Positions 1 through 9,002 of a stretch of 64,000 bases of DNA are shown here, piece by piece. Position 1 is the stretch's first letter. The number at the start of each line of letters is the position of its first letter. The notes beneath the pieces were generated by a model, which saw nothing but the letters and a program-made list of their open reading frames with translations, was not told where the DNA came from and searched no databases. The DNA is from Mycobacterium sp. ITM-2016-00318 (GTDB taxonomy: Bacteria > Actinomycetota > Actinomycetes > Mycobacteriales > Mycobacteriaceae): contig NZ_CP134400.1 in the NCBI RefSeq assembly GCF_002968285.2, forward strand, positions 1,240,001 to 1,304,000, written 5' to 3'. The translations under genes were made by a program, and so were the position numbers.

Positions 1-825
1 GGCCAGTAGGTGGTACGGATGACGGGGGTTGGTCACCACCCCGGCGTATCGACGCAGCAGCTGGTACGTCGGCACCCGCCACGTCGATTCGCCGCGATCG
101 CCGAGCTCCTTGAACCGCTTCACCGCCCTGTAGAGCCGCTCGGGTTCCATCCCCATCTCGACGATCTCGTTGCGGATCCGGTTGATAAGCGGGGCACCCG
201 TGATCAGGCCGACGATGACGCCAGGGGTTGCGTTGTGGCCGATGAAGTCGATCAGCATCCGACGGATCTTCGCGTGTCCGATCATGTCGAGCACCTCGAA
301 GTCGACGACCAGGTGCCGTGACTCGTCGTTGTTGATCTTCTCGAAGACCCGGTGGCACACCGGATCATGCACTTCGTCGAGCAGGAATTTGAGCAGCGCC
401 CCGTCCAGCGCGACCTCCAGCATCGGGATCACCGTTCCGAGCAGCGACAGTGGCATGTCGTCGGCCCAACGGTCCAGCCACTCGATGGCCAGCCGGATGT
501 TCACGTTCGGCTCCGGCACTTCGCCGTCTTCGAGCATGCCCCAGCGCTTCATCAGCGCAAGCTCGGCGTTGGCGTGCCGTTGTTCCTCGGCGTGGAAGTA
601 GCGGTAGATCTCGGCGATGGTCGGCGTCGGCGCCTTCCTCGCCAGTGCGGCGAAACCTCGCGCGCCGATGTTCTCGATCCAGCACAGGTCGGCCATGAAT
701 GCCTTGAGCTGCGGCCGCTGTTCGTCGCTGATCATCTCGGCGCCTGGTGCGTCCCAGTCGATGTCGGCAAGCGCCCACTGACGGTCCTTGATCTTCGCCA
801 GCATCACGTCCATGTCGATCGCCAT
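1..825 (-). CDS. Ferritin-like diiron-carboxylate protein (C-terminus beyond window)
   Basis: The reading frame is open from an ATG at 825 to the window edge, giving 275 residues without a stop, so the C-terminus is missing. The helical protein shows the classic four-helix-bundle diiron ligand pattern: E51, E81-x-x-H84, E137 and E158-x-x-H161. Such proteins bind two irons and activate oxygen (oxygenase, desaturase or oxidase) or only resemble ferritin; the substrate cannot be read from sequence. A GGAGG Shine-Dalgarno lies 4 bases before the ATG. The upstream SDR gene stops 9 bases away, so this is the third gene of a hydrolase-SDR-diiron operon. Inference: the three act on one lipid or alcohol-type substrate. 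The diiron fold call is fairly sure; the reaction is unknown. Confidence 0.75.
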   Translation of the reverse strand, partial: MAIDMDVMLAKIKDRQWALADIDWDAPGAEMISDEQRPQLKAFMADLCWIENIGARGFAALARKAPTPTIAEIYRYFHAEEQRHANAELALMKRWGMLEDGEVPEPNVNIRLAIEWLDRWADDMPLSLLGTVIPMLEVALDGALLKFLLDEVHDPVCHRVFEKINNDESRHLVVDFEVLDMIGHAKIRRMLIDFIGHNATPGVIVGLITGAPLINRIRNEIVEMGMEPERLYRAVKRFKELGDRGESTWRVPTYQLLRRYAGVVTNPRHPYHLLA

Positions 826-834
826 TGATCCTCC

Positions 835-1668
835 TCAAGGTGTCGTGATACGTGTGGTGAGTCCGGCGGCGCGGGTGTAAACCGTCGGGGTGAAACGCTT
901 GATGCCCCAGCTGATCCGGGCATCGGGCTGCGGCATGCAGTACAGGCCGCCGCGGTCGAGGGTGTCCAGGCAGGTACGCGCTACCCGCCCCGGTGGGAAG
1001 CCCGTCCAGCGCATCAGCCGGTCCGCCATCTGTGTCGACTTGTCGGTGATTCGGCCCGAGTCGACGATGTTGGTCTTGACGAACGTGGGGCACAGCACCG
1101 TGACGCGCACACCGGTGCCCGAGAGTTCGGCGGCCAGCGTCTCGGACAATGACAACACGCCTGCCTTGCTCACGTTGTAGGCCGCCATCCCCGGCGCCGC
1201 GCCGAAAGCCGCTGCGGACGCGACGTTGATGATGCCGCCGTAGCCGGCTTCGCGAAGGATCGGCGCGAAGACGTGACAACCGTGGATCGGGCCCCACAGG
1301 TTGATGCCGAGAAGCCAGTGCCAGTCGTCGATATCGGTCTCGCCGATCGCCGTACCGCCCGCACCGACGCCCGCGTTGTTGATCACGACGGTCGGCGGCC
1401 CGCCGAACCAGTCCTGCGCGATCTTGGCCAGTTGCACGACCTCGTCGAGTTGGGCGACGTCGCACCTCGTCGCCAGCGCCTCACCGCCGGCGGCGACGAT
1501 CGCGTCGGCCGTTGCGCGCGCGGCTGTTTCGTCGATGTCGCTGCACACCACCCTGCCGCCTCTTCTGGCGAGCTCGGTGGCGAACGCTTCGCCGATGCCG
1601 CTTCCTGCGCCGGTGATGACGGCAGCTGCGTCGCGGCTGCGCTTGGCCGACGATCCGAAGAGGCCCAT
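835..1668 (-). CDS. Short-chain dehydrogenase/reductase (SadH/Rv3085-like)
   Basis: A 277-residue classical SDR. The NAD(P)-binding motif TGAGSGIG is at residues 19-26, NNAG at 97-100, and the catalytic set is S151, Y164-x-x-x-K168. It should oxidise an alcohol or reduce a ketone or aldehyde in the cytoplasm. The C-terminal half (CPTFVKTNI and after) resembles the mycobacterial SadH/Rv3085 group, which in M. tuberculosis lies in the mymA operon next to the acetyl hydrolase lipR. Here too an HSL-type hydrolase gene ends only 4 bases upstream, and a diiron gene follows 9 bases downstream, so co-transcription is expected. Substrate unknown. Confidence 0.9.
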   Translation of the reverse strand: MGLFGSSAKRSRDAAAVITGAGSGIGEAFATELARRGGRVVCSDIDETAARATADAIVAAGGEALATRCDVAQLDEVVQLAKIAQDWFGGPPTVVINNAGVGAGGTAIGETDIDDWHWLLGINLWGPIHGCHVFAPILREAGYGGIINVASAAAFGAAPGMAAYNVSKAGVLSLSETLAAELSGTGVRVTVLCPTFVKTNIVDSGRITDKSTQMADRLMRWTGFPPGRVARTCLDTLDRGGLYCMPQPDARISWGIKRFTPTVYTRAAGLTTRITTP

Positions 1669-1672
1669 GACC

Positions 1673-2650
1673 CTATCCCGCCTGTCGATCGATGACGGTG
1701 TCGCCGAGCGACTCCGTGATGAAGTGCGCCACCTTCCTCATGGCGGGTCCCGCTTCGGGCGAGATCCGGGGTAGTGCTTGGAAGACGTGGAGTTGGTCGG
1801 GCCAGACCTGAAGCTCGCAGTCGCCGCCCGCCGCGCGAATGTCGGCTGCGAGCGCTCGGGCGTCGGCGGAGAGAAATTCCGCGCCGCCGGCGTGGATGAG
1901 GGTGCGCGGCAAGCATCGTCCCCCCGCTACGTCGAGAGTGAGCCGCGGATGACCCAGATCGGTGCCCAGGCAGTACAACCCGACAAGCCGCTCGGCGTCG
2001 CGAACACGCACCACCGGGTCGCGGCGCAACGCTTCACGGGCACGCGCGAGGCCGAACGTCATGTCGAAAAGCGGCGAAAGCAGGGCCATCCCCGCGGGGT
2101 GTGGCACGTCGTGGTGCAAGGCCAGGCCCACGGCCAGGTGGCCACCGGCGGAGTCGCCGGCGATCACCATGCGCTCGGGTGCGAAGCCCTGCTGCAGCAG
2201 CCAGTCCCAGCCGGTTCGTACGTCGTCGGCGGCGGTCGGGAATCGGTGCCGCGGCGCGAGCCGGTAGTCGACGACGAATACCGGCAGCCCGGTCGATTTC
2301 GACAGCCATGAGGTCAGCCGTCGGTGGGTGCGCGGTGAGCACAGCGCGTATCCGCTGCCATGGATGTAGTAGATGGCGGCGTCGCCCCTGCGAACGCCCT
2401 GTGCGACAACCCATTCGCCGACGAGCCTGCGACCGTCGGAAAGCGTGGTGTCCACATGCTCGACATCGGTGCCCGACAGTGAGGGCCCGCATGCGTCCAT
2501 CAGCCGCGCCAGGAGTTGGCGTGCCAGCCAGAGCCCCCAGGCTCGTTCGATCGGCATGACTGCGGTGAGGGGGCGAATCGTCCGCTTGCTCAATGCCGCT
2601 GCGGCGCGCGATTGAACCGAGCCGCGCACACCACGTCGTGTTTCGGCCAT
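1673..2650 (-). CDS. HSL-family alpha/beta hydrolase (LipR-like esterase)
   Basis: A 325-residue carboxylesterase of the hormone-sensitive-lipase family. The oxyanion motif reads HGSG (residues 97-100) instead of the usual HGGG. The nucleophile elbow is GDSAGG with S167, and the catalytic histidine is H288 in the DQLH motif. Reading can be extended to 2728, but that would overlap the preceding gene and run through the palindromic operator, so the ATG at 2650 (MAETRRGV) is preferred. It is the first gene of the hydrolase-SDR-diiron operon. In M. tuberculosis the similar lipR lies beside sadH, so a shared lipid-modifying role is likely by inference. The upstream gene on the same strand stops only 54 bases before this start, so the short gap must hold the promoter. 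Confidence 0.85.
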   Translation of the reverse strand: MAETRRGVRGSVQSRAAAALSKRTIRPLTAVMPIERAWGLWLARQLLARLMDACGPSLSGTDVEHVDTTLSDGRRLVGEWVVAQGVRRGDAAIYYIHGSGYALCSPRTHRRLTSWLSKSTGLPVFVVDYRLAPRHRFPTAADDVRTGWDWLLQQGFAPERMVIAGDSAGGHLAVGLALHHDVPHPAGMALLSPLFDMTFGLARAREALRRDPVVRVRDAERLVGLYCLGTDLGHPRLTLDVAGGRCLPRTLIHAGGAEFLSADARALAADIRAAGGDCELQVWPDQLHVFQALPRISPEAGPAMRKVAHFITESLGDTVIDRQAG

Positions 2651-2665
2651 GCCCGAGTACAACAG

Positions 2666-2697
2666 CAAATGATGACATTTGTCAATGTCAACATTTG
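2666..2697. promoter_or_regulatory. Imperfect palindromic operator before the hydrolase operon
   Basis: Two 15-base arms (CAAATGATGACATTT and CAATGTCAACATTTG) are separated by GT and match as an inverted repeat at 13 of 15 positions. A shorter perfect palindrome, TGACA-TT-TGTCA, is nested inside. On the coding strand it contains two TTGACA-like -35 hexamers and lies 15 bases upstream of the hydrolase ATG, so a bound repressor would block the promoter. Size and symmetry suit a TetR-family dimer pair; no regulator gene is adjacent in the window. Confidence 0.6.
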
Positions 2698-2703
2698 CAG
2701 GTG

Positions 2704-4626
2704 TTAGCGCGGGGGATCGCCCCGCCAACTGAAGCTGTTGACGTACTTGCCCATATCCAGCGCTAGCTGCAGGTTCGCTCCTGACGGCTTGCCCAACCCG
2801 AAGTCAGGTCCGAATTGCCGGAACGGACCAACGGCCGCGGCGATCAGCGCAAGGTCGTTCTTCACCGCGACCATGGCAATCACCCGCATCCGCATGTAGT
2901 TGCTGTTGGCGCCCTGCGGCCAGCAGTCGGCAACCAGGCCGTACCCCGGCACGTAGCCCACCATTGCGTTGGGGATCTCGTATGCGGTCTTGGTATCTGG
3001 AAAGGTTTCGCGTACAAGGTCGTTGACGATCTGTTCGGGGGTTCGACCGTTGGCGGGGCGACTCATCAACTGCATGGTGCCGCCGTCGCCGCCGAGGAAA
3101 TCGGCGCGCACCCCGGTCGGGCTTATGGTGATCCGATAGGCCTGGCTCGGGGCGGGATAGGAGACGGAGAACGTACCGTCGGGCGCGGTGAAGCGCGGAT
3201 TGACCGCGACGGGCTCACCGGTCGGCGGATGCCCGCAGTCGGGCGGACACACATAGCGGGCAGGCGGCTTGTGAATGACCACCGACAGCCCGACGAGGGC
3301 GAATGCGACCACAAGGATGGCGAGGCCCCAGTTCCGCAGAAGGCGCGCACGCGACGTCCGCCGCACGGGCGTGGCGTCGTATGTCCCTTTCATCACGGAA
3401 TAGCCGGGATGTGTGGCGTCAGTTGTCGGCTCGTCGGGATCGCGACTCGTCGGCCGCACCGCGCGGCGCTCCCTTCGTGAAGTCCGGGATGCGGCTCTTG
3501 TGGCGACGCCGCAGGCCGGACAGAACGCCATATCGGGGATCACATGATGACAGTGCGGACACAGCACCGGCTCGTCGGAATAGATCTCGTCATGTGCCTC
3601 GTGCAGCAGTGCGAGATGAAGTCCGATGCGCAGCATCAGAAGTGCCATGAGTGCGACCGTCAGATGGATCACCAACTGCAGCCATTGCGGTATGTGCGTG
3701 ACGTCGACGAGTCCGAGCAGGGCGTACACCCCGACGACGGCCGCGGCGAATCCGGCCAGCGCGGCGCGAACGTACCCGGGATGTTGGTGCGCCTTCGACG
3801 GCGGCCTGGTGAACCACAGCGCCGCACCGATCAGGCCCCCCACCGCCGTCGCAGTCAGGGGAACCGCGATGCCTCGGATACCCGCCTCGACGATGAGCGA
3901 CGAGACGGGCCTGCTGCGGGCGATCATTCCCGTGGCGAACTGCGGCGCCAACCGGGTGATGGTGGCGGCGGCTGTGAAGGCAAGCGCGCCGAGTGCGCCG
4001 ATCATGAAGCCGTCCAAGGATTCCCGAGTCGATGGCCCTGTCAGGCGCACGACCAGCACCGAAACGAGCATAAGGAGCATCCCCCCGACCGGGATGGCGA
4101 GCCCTTCGCGGAGGATTCTGCCGCCTGTGATTCCCACGCCGAGGGGGACACCGTACGAGCGAGCCACCACGGCCCCGGTCAACAGCACCCAGCCGATCCC
4201 GAGCGCGATGCCCAATGCTGCGGTGAGGAGCAGAGATCCCAGTGGCAGATCGCGGTGGGCGTCGGTTTCGCGCATGTACAGAATGAACAACAGCGGTAAT
4301 CCCAACGCTGCGACGGTGATCAACGCCGCGGGCATTCGTAGCGTCGCGAACGTCACCAACCCGAGAAGCACAAGGCCGAGGACGATCCGGAACGCCGTGC
4401 GGGATCGGTCCGGTAGGTGCGGGAACAGCGAACTGGCCAACGACGGCATCAGCAGGTGTTCACCAGGGGCGGCGCCGTAGGCGCGCGGTCGCAGCCAGGA
4501 CGGCCCGTTTCCGCGGCGCTCCACCAGATGGTCACCGCAGAGACCGCAGAATTCGCCTGCCGGGACGTCGGTTTGACAGACCCGGCACTCCATCGTGTCC
4601 GGTGACTCTTCGGTCGGTGCGCTCAT
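2704..4626 (-). CDS. Polytopic membrane protein with two zinc ribbons, possibly PrsW-related
   Basis: A 640-residue protein. An N-terminal zinc ribbon (C14, C17, C27, C30) is followed by about eight hydrophobic segments (roughly 78-340). A second zinc ribbon follows (C356, C359, C369, C372), then an Arg/Thr-rich linker, one more membrane segment (about 415-432) and a 200-residue domain that should be extracytoplasmic. The stretch around residue 204 (LDGFMIGALGALAFTA) recalls the DG..YG..G.GFA motif of PrsW-type membrane proteases, but the paired glutamates of active PrsW are not evident, so it may be a non-catalytic relative. Its ATG overlaps the stop of the S53 peptidase gene (ATGA), implying translational coupling. 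Function is not known; the PrsW link is tentative. Confidence 0.7.
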   Translation of the reverse strand: MSAPTEESPDTMECRVCQTDVPAGEFCGLCGDHLVERRGNGPSWLRPRAYGAAPGEHLLMPSLASSLFPHLPDRSRTAFRIVLGLVLLGLVTFATLRMPAALITVAALGLPLLFILYMRETDAHRDLPLGSLLLTAALGIALGIGWVLLTGAVVARSYGVPLGVGITGGRILREGLAIPVGGMLLMLVSVLVVRLTGPSTRESLDGFMIGALGALAFTAAATITRLAPQFATGMIARSRPVSSLIVEAGIRGIAVPLTATAVGGLIGAALWFTRPPSKAHQHPGYVRAALAGFAAAVVGVYALLGLVDVTHIPQWLQLVIHLTVALMALLMLRIGLHLALLHEAHDEIYSDEPVLCPHCHHVIPDMAFCPACGVATRAASRTSRRERRAVRPTSRDPDEPTTDATHPGYSVMKGTYDATPVRRTSRARLLRNWGLAILVVAFALVGLSVVIHKPPARYVCPPDCGHPPTGEPVAVNPRFTAPDGTFSVSYPAPSQAYRITISPTGVRADFLGGDGGTMQLMSRPANGRTPEQIVNDLVRETFPDTKTAYEIPNAMVGYVPGYGLVADCWPQGANSNYMRMRVIAMVAVKNDLALIAAAVGPFRQFGPDFGLGKPSGANLQLALDMGKYVNSFSWRGDPPR

Positions 4627-6227
4627 GCCGTCAGCTTCTGCAGGACGACAATGTTCCTGACGAGGTTGTCGATGTCAGGGGTGCCGAGGCCGGTCACCAT
4701 GTCATAGCCCGGCGTCGCATCGGCCACCGCGTTCCCGCCGAGGGTGACATCGCGGAAGCCGGGTAGCCGGGAGCCTTCGGCGACCTTGTACAACAACGGA
4801 TTCAGGTCGCCGAGCTGTCGTCCGCCGTTCGCGGCGAGCCACTGGTTCATCACCGCGGCCAGGCCCGCCCAGATCGGTGCCGACTGCGACGTGCCGCCCC
4901 CGACCAACTGCTTGCCGTTGAACACGATCTTGACCCCGGTGAACTGGTCGGCCACCGCGGAGACGTCGGGGGTGAGCCTGCGCCCGGGTTCCTGGTCCGG
5001 CAACACCGACCGCTGCCAGTCCGGCCGGTCGAACAGCGAGGACGCCCCGCCGCCGCTGCCCAGCGACAGCGGCACGTCGAACCACGCCTGTTCGGACTGC
5101 CACAGCCCGGCAGCGTCGGTGGACAGCGTGGTTCCGCCGACGTTGGTCATCTCGGGCAGGGATGCGACCGAGTCCAAGCCGATATCGGCGTCGCTCGGGG
5201 GTGACGACCAGTCCTGGCCGCCCTTGCACTCCAGGCCCGCAAGGTCGCCGCTGGCGTTGAAAGATGTTGTGCCGTTGGCATGTGCGACCGCGATCGCGGA
5301 CCGGACCGGTGCCAGATCGGCGGCGGTGATCAGCTTGTCGCAGCCCCAGCCGATCGAGAAGCTCCACACCGCGCCGGGAAACTGTTGGTCGGCCGATTCC
5401 AGCATCTGTGCGATTTTCTCGAAGGCGCCGTCGCCTTCGACCGTCGGCCTGGCGTTGACGACGACCTTGCGCGCGTCGGGTGCGACGGCGTGCGCGACCT
5501 CGAGATCCATCGTCGTCTCGCCGCGCGGTGCGGCCGGTTGGCCACCTACCACGGTCGGAGTGAACTTCGGCAGTCCGTACAGCGACGAGAAGCCGTCAAG
5601 GTCGGCCTGGTCGTAACCGTCGAACGCGAAGATCACGATGGTCTGGCCTTTGCCGGTAAAGCCTTGGGCGGCAAGCTTGCTGACGTTGTAGGCGTTGCGC
5701 AGCGCGCTCGGCTGCAATCCCTGGTCCGGCACGTCCGTCGGCAGCATCGGTGGCTTGGACGTGTGATGCGGCGTGTAGCTCAGGATCCTGCCGAGCTCGA
5801 CAACCTCCGGACGCAGTTCCTGGGGCACCGACGGCTGCTGCGGAGATGCATAGAACAGCTGACCGCGCTGACCGCGGTAGTCGTGTACCTCGACACCGAA
5901 GGCTGTGCCGACCCGTTGAGCGTTTCCTTCGACGACGGCCCAGTCGTGGCCTGGCCGCCATCGCACGAACAGACCTTGGGTGCGCGCCCAGCCCACCAGC
6001 CGATCGGGTGGTGCGGTATCGCGCAGGGCAACGGTCAGCTGAGCGTCATCGCGGTGTGAGGGGCCGAGATCCGTTGAAGCACCGAGCAACAGCGCAAACG
6101 GACCGCCGATCGGCGCAGGTGTGTCGTGCCCCTGCGTGATCCGCAGATCCGACGCAAGCACCAGCACCCCCGCCGCTGCGATCAACGCCAGCAGTCGGTG
6201 CCCGGCGCTTGTTCGCCAACCGGGCAC
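4623..6227 (-). CDS. Sedolisin-type serine-carboxyl peptidase (S53), secreted or membrane-tethered
   Basis: A 534-residue pro-kumamolisin-like protein. Residues 10-27 form an N-terminal signal or anchor, followed by an activation prodomain (about 40-150) and the S53 catalytic domain. The Glu/Asp/Ser triad is visible: E237 and D241 (GETTMDLEVA), oxyanion D328 (NASGDLAG) and nucleophile S447 (GGTSQSAP). A C-terminal Asp/Gly motif (YDMVTGLGTP) fits the family calcium site. S53 enzymes are acid-active endopeptidases that cleave off their own prodomain. The start is GTG, 9 bases after the stop of a small lipoprotein gene. The stop overlaps the ATG of a zinc-ribbon membrane protein, so three envelope genes form an operon. 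The substrate is unknown; cleavage of an envelope partner is an inference. Confidence 0.9.
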   Translation of the reverse strand: MPGWRTSAGHRLLALIAAAGVLVLASDLRITQGHDTPAPIGGPFALLLGASTDLGPSHRDDAQLTVALRDTAPPDRLVGWARTQGLFVRWRPGHDWAVVEGNAQRVGTAFGVEVHDYRGQRGQLFYASPQQPSVPQELRPEVVELGRILSYTPHHTSKPPMLPTDVPDQGLQPSALRNAYNVSKLAAQGFTGKGQTIVIFAFDGYDQADLDGFSSLYGLPKFTPTVVGGQPAAPRGETTMDLEVAHAVAPDARKVVVNARPTVEGDGAFEKIAQMLESADQQFPGAVWSFSIGWGCDKLITAADLAPVRSAIAVAHANGTTSFNASGDLAGLECKGGQDWSSPPSDADIGLDSVASLPEMTNVGGTTLSTDAAGLWQSEQAWFDVPLSLGSGGGASSLFDRPDWQRSVLPDQEPGRRLTPDVSAVADQFTGVKIVFNGKQLVGGGTSQSAPIWAGLAAVMNQWLAANGGRQLGDLNPLLYKVAEGSRLPGFRDVTLGGNAVADATPGYDMVTGLGTPDIDNLVRNIVVLQKLTA

Positions 6228-6236
6228 CGCGGTGTG

Positions 6237-6503
6237 CTAGTTGTCGCCGGGAACGGCCGTCGGCGCCGCCGGTGCCGTCACGCCGGGTGAGAAGGGGTTC
6301 GGGCCACCGGGATCAAGGCGCGGGGCCTTCTCGGTCGGCTCGGGAGGCGGTGTGGTCGTGGTCGTTGTGGTGGTGGTCGTTGTCGAAGTCTCGGGAGCCT
6401 TCTCCTCTTCCTTCGCGCACGCGGCGGAAAGCCCGACAAGGGCGATGATGGCCGCGGCTCCGGCGATGGCCGGAAGGCGACGAGTCGTACGACGTGTCGT
6501 CAT
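6237..6503 (-). CDS. Small threonine-rich lipoprotein
   Basis: An 88-residue protein. A twin-Arg-containing, hydrophobic signal peptide ends in a lipobox (LSAAC, acylated Cys about residue 29). The mature part opens with a charged KEEEK stretch, then an uninterrupted threonine run (about 12 Thr) and a Pro-rich tail. No folded domain is apparent, and mycobacterial Thr/Pro tracts of this type are often glycosylated. It is the first gene of the lipoprotein-S53 peptidase-membrane protein operon; the peptidase GTG follows 9 bases after its stop. An AGGA element lies 7 bases before the ATG. The function is unknown; it could be a substrate or partner of the S53 peptidase. Confidence 0.75.
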   Translation of the reverse strand: MTTRRTTRRLPAIAGAAAIIALVGLSAACAKEEEKAPETSTTTTTTTTTTTPPPEPTEKAPRLDPGGPNPFSPGVTAPAAPTAVPGDN

Positions 6504-6683
6504 GGATTGTCCTATCTGTCCCCCGACGGGCGAATGAATCGCGTCAGTGCGATTCGTCGTTGGAAACCTTATCCGATAAGCGAATGTTTCCCAGGTTTTA
6601 AGCGGCAGGCGAAGGGGGGAGGGGATCTTTCACAGCGCTGCCGACGCTTGACGGTGTCGGTGGGCGGGTGTTTACTCGGGGTA

Positions 6684-6699
6684 TCGAACATATTTTCGA
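6684..6699 (+). promoter_or_regulatory. LexA (SOS) box upstream of imuA'
   Basis: The sequence TCGAAC-ATAT-TTTCGA matches the mycobacterial LexA operator TCGAAC-N4-GTTCGA at 11 of 12 defined positions. It lies 36 bases before the GTG of imuA'. LexA control of imuA'-imuB is known in M. tuberculosis, so derepression after DNA damage is expected. Confidence 0.85.
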
Positions 6700-6735
6700 A
6701 CGCCGTGTGATTCGGATGAGGCGGAAGGTACTGCT

Positions 6736-7431
6736 GTGACCGCTGCGATGAGCCTGGATCGGCATCGGGTTGACCGCGCTGAACAGGTAGAACACCTGCG
6801 TCGCAAGATGGCGGCGATCTCCGGCAAGGTCGGTCCCGGTCGACGCGGCCAGGTGCCGTCGAACGAGGTGCTACCCGAGTCGAAAAGTTTGCTGCCGCTC
6901 CCAGAATCTCTGACTGAAGCCCTTCCGACCACGTTGCCGAAGGGAACAGTGGCGGTGCTGTCGGGGGCCCGATCAATGCCGCTGAGCATGGTGGCGGCGG
7001 TGACGGCTGCAGGTGGGCACGCGGCCATCGTCGGTCAGCCCGACATCGGCCTACTCGCCGCCGTCGAGATGGGAGCGGATCTGAGCCGGCTCGCTGTCAT
7101 CCCTGACCCGGGTGCGGATCCCGTTGAAGTCGCGGCGGTGCTGATGGACGGCATGGATCTGGTGCTGCTCGGTCTCAACGGCCGTTCGGTGCCTGCGACC
7201 AGGGCGCGTGCGGTGATCGCCCGCGCGCGACAGAAGGGGTGCACGCTGTTGGTCACCGGTGGCGACCTGCAGGGCGCATCGACCCGGTTGGAGGCCAGGG
7301 TCAGCGGCTACGAAGTGACCGGCGGAGGCGACGGCAGGCCGCTGTCGGGATGCGGCCGGATCAGCCGCGTGCGGCTGGCCATGCGGGCACGAGGGCGGAC
7401 CTTTAGGTCGGTGCACGCGGTAGGCGAATGA
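6736..7431 (+). CDS. imuA': ImuA', mutasome accessory protein
   Basis: A 231-residue protein matching the Rv3395c/ImuA' group, a distant RecA/SulA-like fold found with imuB in actinobacteria. The middle segment ([20 protein letters not shown]) and [10 protein letters not shown] are typical of the family. ImuA' works with ImuB and the DnaE2 polymerase in error-prone translesion synthesis after DNA damage. Its start is a GTG (residue 5 is an alternative ATG). It is followed by imuB with a 4-base ATGA overlap, so the two proteins are translationally coupled. A LexA box lies just upstream. The gene is syntenic with M. tuberculosis. Confidence 0.9.
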   Translation: MTAAMSLDRHRVDRAEQVEHLRRKMAAISGKVGPGRRGQVPSNEVLPESKSLLPLPESLTEALPTTLPKGTVAVLSGARSMPLSMVAAVTAAGGHAAIVGQPDIGLLAAVEMGADLSRLAVIPDPGADPVEVAAVLMDGMDLVLLGLNGRSVPATRARAVIARARQKGCTLLVTGGDLQGASTRLEARVSGYEVTGGGDGRPLSGCGRISRVRLAMRARGRTFRSVHAVGE

Positions 7432-9002
7432 GCGCATCGCGGGTACTGGCCATCTGGTGCATGGATTGGCCTGCGGTCGCCGCGGCCGCCGCGGCGGAAC
7501 TGTCCCCGACGTCCCCTGTCGCGGTCACGCTGGCCAATCGGGTCATCGCTTGCTCGGCGTCGGCCCGTGCGGTCGGGGTGCGCCGCGGTCTGCGCCGGCG
7601 CGAGGCCCAGGCCAGATGCCCGCAGTTGCATGTCGTGACCGCCGACCCGGCGCGCGATGCCCGTCACTTCGAGAACGTGACGACAGCGGTGGACGATCTG
7701 GTTCCGCGCGCCGAGGTGCTGCGACCGGGACTGCTGGTGTTGCCGGTGCGCGGGGCGGCGCGCTACTTCGGCTCCGAGCAGGCCGCCGCCGAGCGGTTGG
7801 TCGACGCGGTGGCCTCCGCAGGCGCCGAATGCCAGGTGGGTATCGCCGATCGACTGGCCACCGCGGTGTTCGCCGCACGCGCAGGACGGATCATCGAGCC
7901 CGGCAAGGATGCGGTGTTCCTGTCGGCACTGTCCATCAGGCAGCTGGCCACCGAACCGGGCCTGGCTGCACGAGGCCGTGAGGACCTCGCGGATCTGTTG
8001 TGGCGCATGGGTATCCGCAACATCGGGCAGTTCGCCGCACTGTCCCGCGCCGATGTGGCGTCCCGGTTCGGAGCGGATGCGGTGGCCGCGCATCGATTCG
8101 CCCGTGCCGAGCCGGGCCGAGGGCCGTCGGGTCGCGAACCGCCGCAGGAGCTCGACGCCGTGATGGACTGCGACCCGCCGATCGACCGGGTGGATGCCGC
8201 TGCGTTCGCAGGCCGGTCACTGGCGGGAGATCTGCACCGCAGCCTCGAGGCGGCCGGCGTCGGCTGCACACGGCTTGCCATCCACGCGGTGACCGCCAAC
8301 GGGCAAGAGCTGAACCGGGTTTGGCGTTGCGCGGAGCCGCTGACCGAGGACGCCACCGCGGACAGGGTGCGCTGGCAGCTGGACGGTTGGCTGAACCGGC
8401 GCAATCCGAACGACAGGCCAACGGCACCGATCACCGTGCTGCGGCTGAAGCCGGTGGAAGTGGTCTCGGCCGAGGCGTTGCAGCTGCCGCTGTGGGGTGG
8501 CGTCGGTGAAGAAGACCGGCTACGCGCCCGTCGTGCGCTGGTTCGGGTTCAGGGTCTGCTCGGACCGGAGGCTGTGCAGGTGCCGGTGCTCAGCGGAGGC
8601 CGTGGGCCCGCCGAGCGAATCACGTTGACGCCGTTGGGTGACGAGCCGGTGCCGAGGGCCGATCCCGGTCAGCCGTGGCCGGGCCAACTGCCCGAACCAT
8701 CGCCGACCGTGCTGCTGGACGACCCGGTCGAGGTGCTCGACGGCGACGGCAATTCAGTGCGGGTAACCAGCAGGGGATTGTTCACCGCTGCTCCGGCGCG
8801 GCTTGTCGCACCCGGCAGGGAGGGTGCGTTGTCCTGGTGGGCGGGGCCGTGGCCGGTCGACGAGCGGTGGTGGGACCCCGACCAGGACCGCAAGGCTGGA
8901 CGCACCGCGCGGGCGCAAGTACTGATCGATGGAGATCCTGAACAGGCACTGCTGCTGTGTTTCCGACAGCGGCGGTGGTACCTGGAGGGTATCTACGAGT
9001 GA
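7428..9002 (+). CDS. imuB: ImuB, catalytically inactive Y-family polymerase homologue (mutasome hub)
   Basis: A 524-residue Y-family polymerase relative (Rv3394c type). The N-terminal palm region begins [10 protein letters not shown] where active enzymes have a catalytic DxD-bearing start, and the acidic residues are missing, as expected for ImuB. A beta-clamp-binding motif QLPLW is at residues 352-356, just before the C-terminal interaction region. The family role is a scaffold that brings DnaE2 and ImuA' to the sliding clamp during SOS mutagenesis. It overlaps imuA' by 4 bases and shares its LexA-controlled promoter. dnaE2 lies 7.7 kb away on the same strand. Confidence 0.95.
   Translation: MSASRVLAIWCMDWPAVAAAAAAELSPTSPVAVTLANRVIACSASARAVGVRRGLRRREAQARCPQLHVVTADPARDARHFENVTTAVDDLVPRAEVLRPGLLVLPVRGAARYFGSEQAAAERLVDAVASAGAECQVGIADRLATAVFAARAGRIIEPGKDAVFLSALSIRQLATEPGLAARGREDLADLLWRMGIRNIGQFAALSRADVASRFGADAVAAHRFARAEPGRGPSGREPPQELDAVMDCDPPIDRVDAAAFAGRSLAGDLHRSLEAAGVGCTRLAIHAVTANGQELNRVWRCAEPLTEDATADRVRWQLDGWLNRRNPNDRPTAPITVLRLKPVEVVSAEALQLPLWGGVGEEDRLRARRALVRVQGLLGPEAVQVPVLSGGRGPAERITLTPLGDEPVPRADPGQPWPGQLPEPSPTVLLDDPVEVLDGDGNSVRVTSRGLFTAAPARLVAPGREGALSWWAGPWPVDERWWDPDQDRKAGRTARAQVLIDGDPEQALLLCFRQRRWYLEGIYE

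Noticed and set aside
365..1465. 366-codon minus-strand frame overlapping the diiron and SDR genes
   Set aside because: Arg-rich alternative frame of two well-supported genes on the same strand.
6350..6385. Simple GTC/GTG repeat tract
   Set aside because: It encodes the threonine run of the lipoprotein on the minus strand; no separate element.
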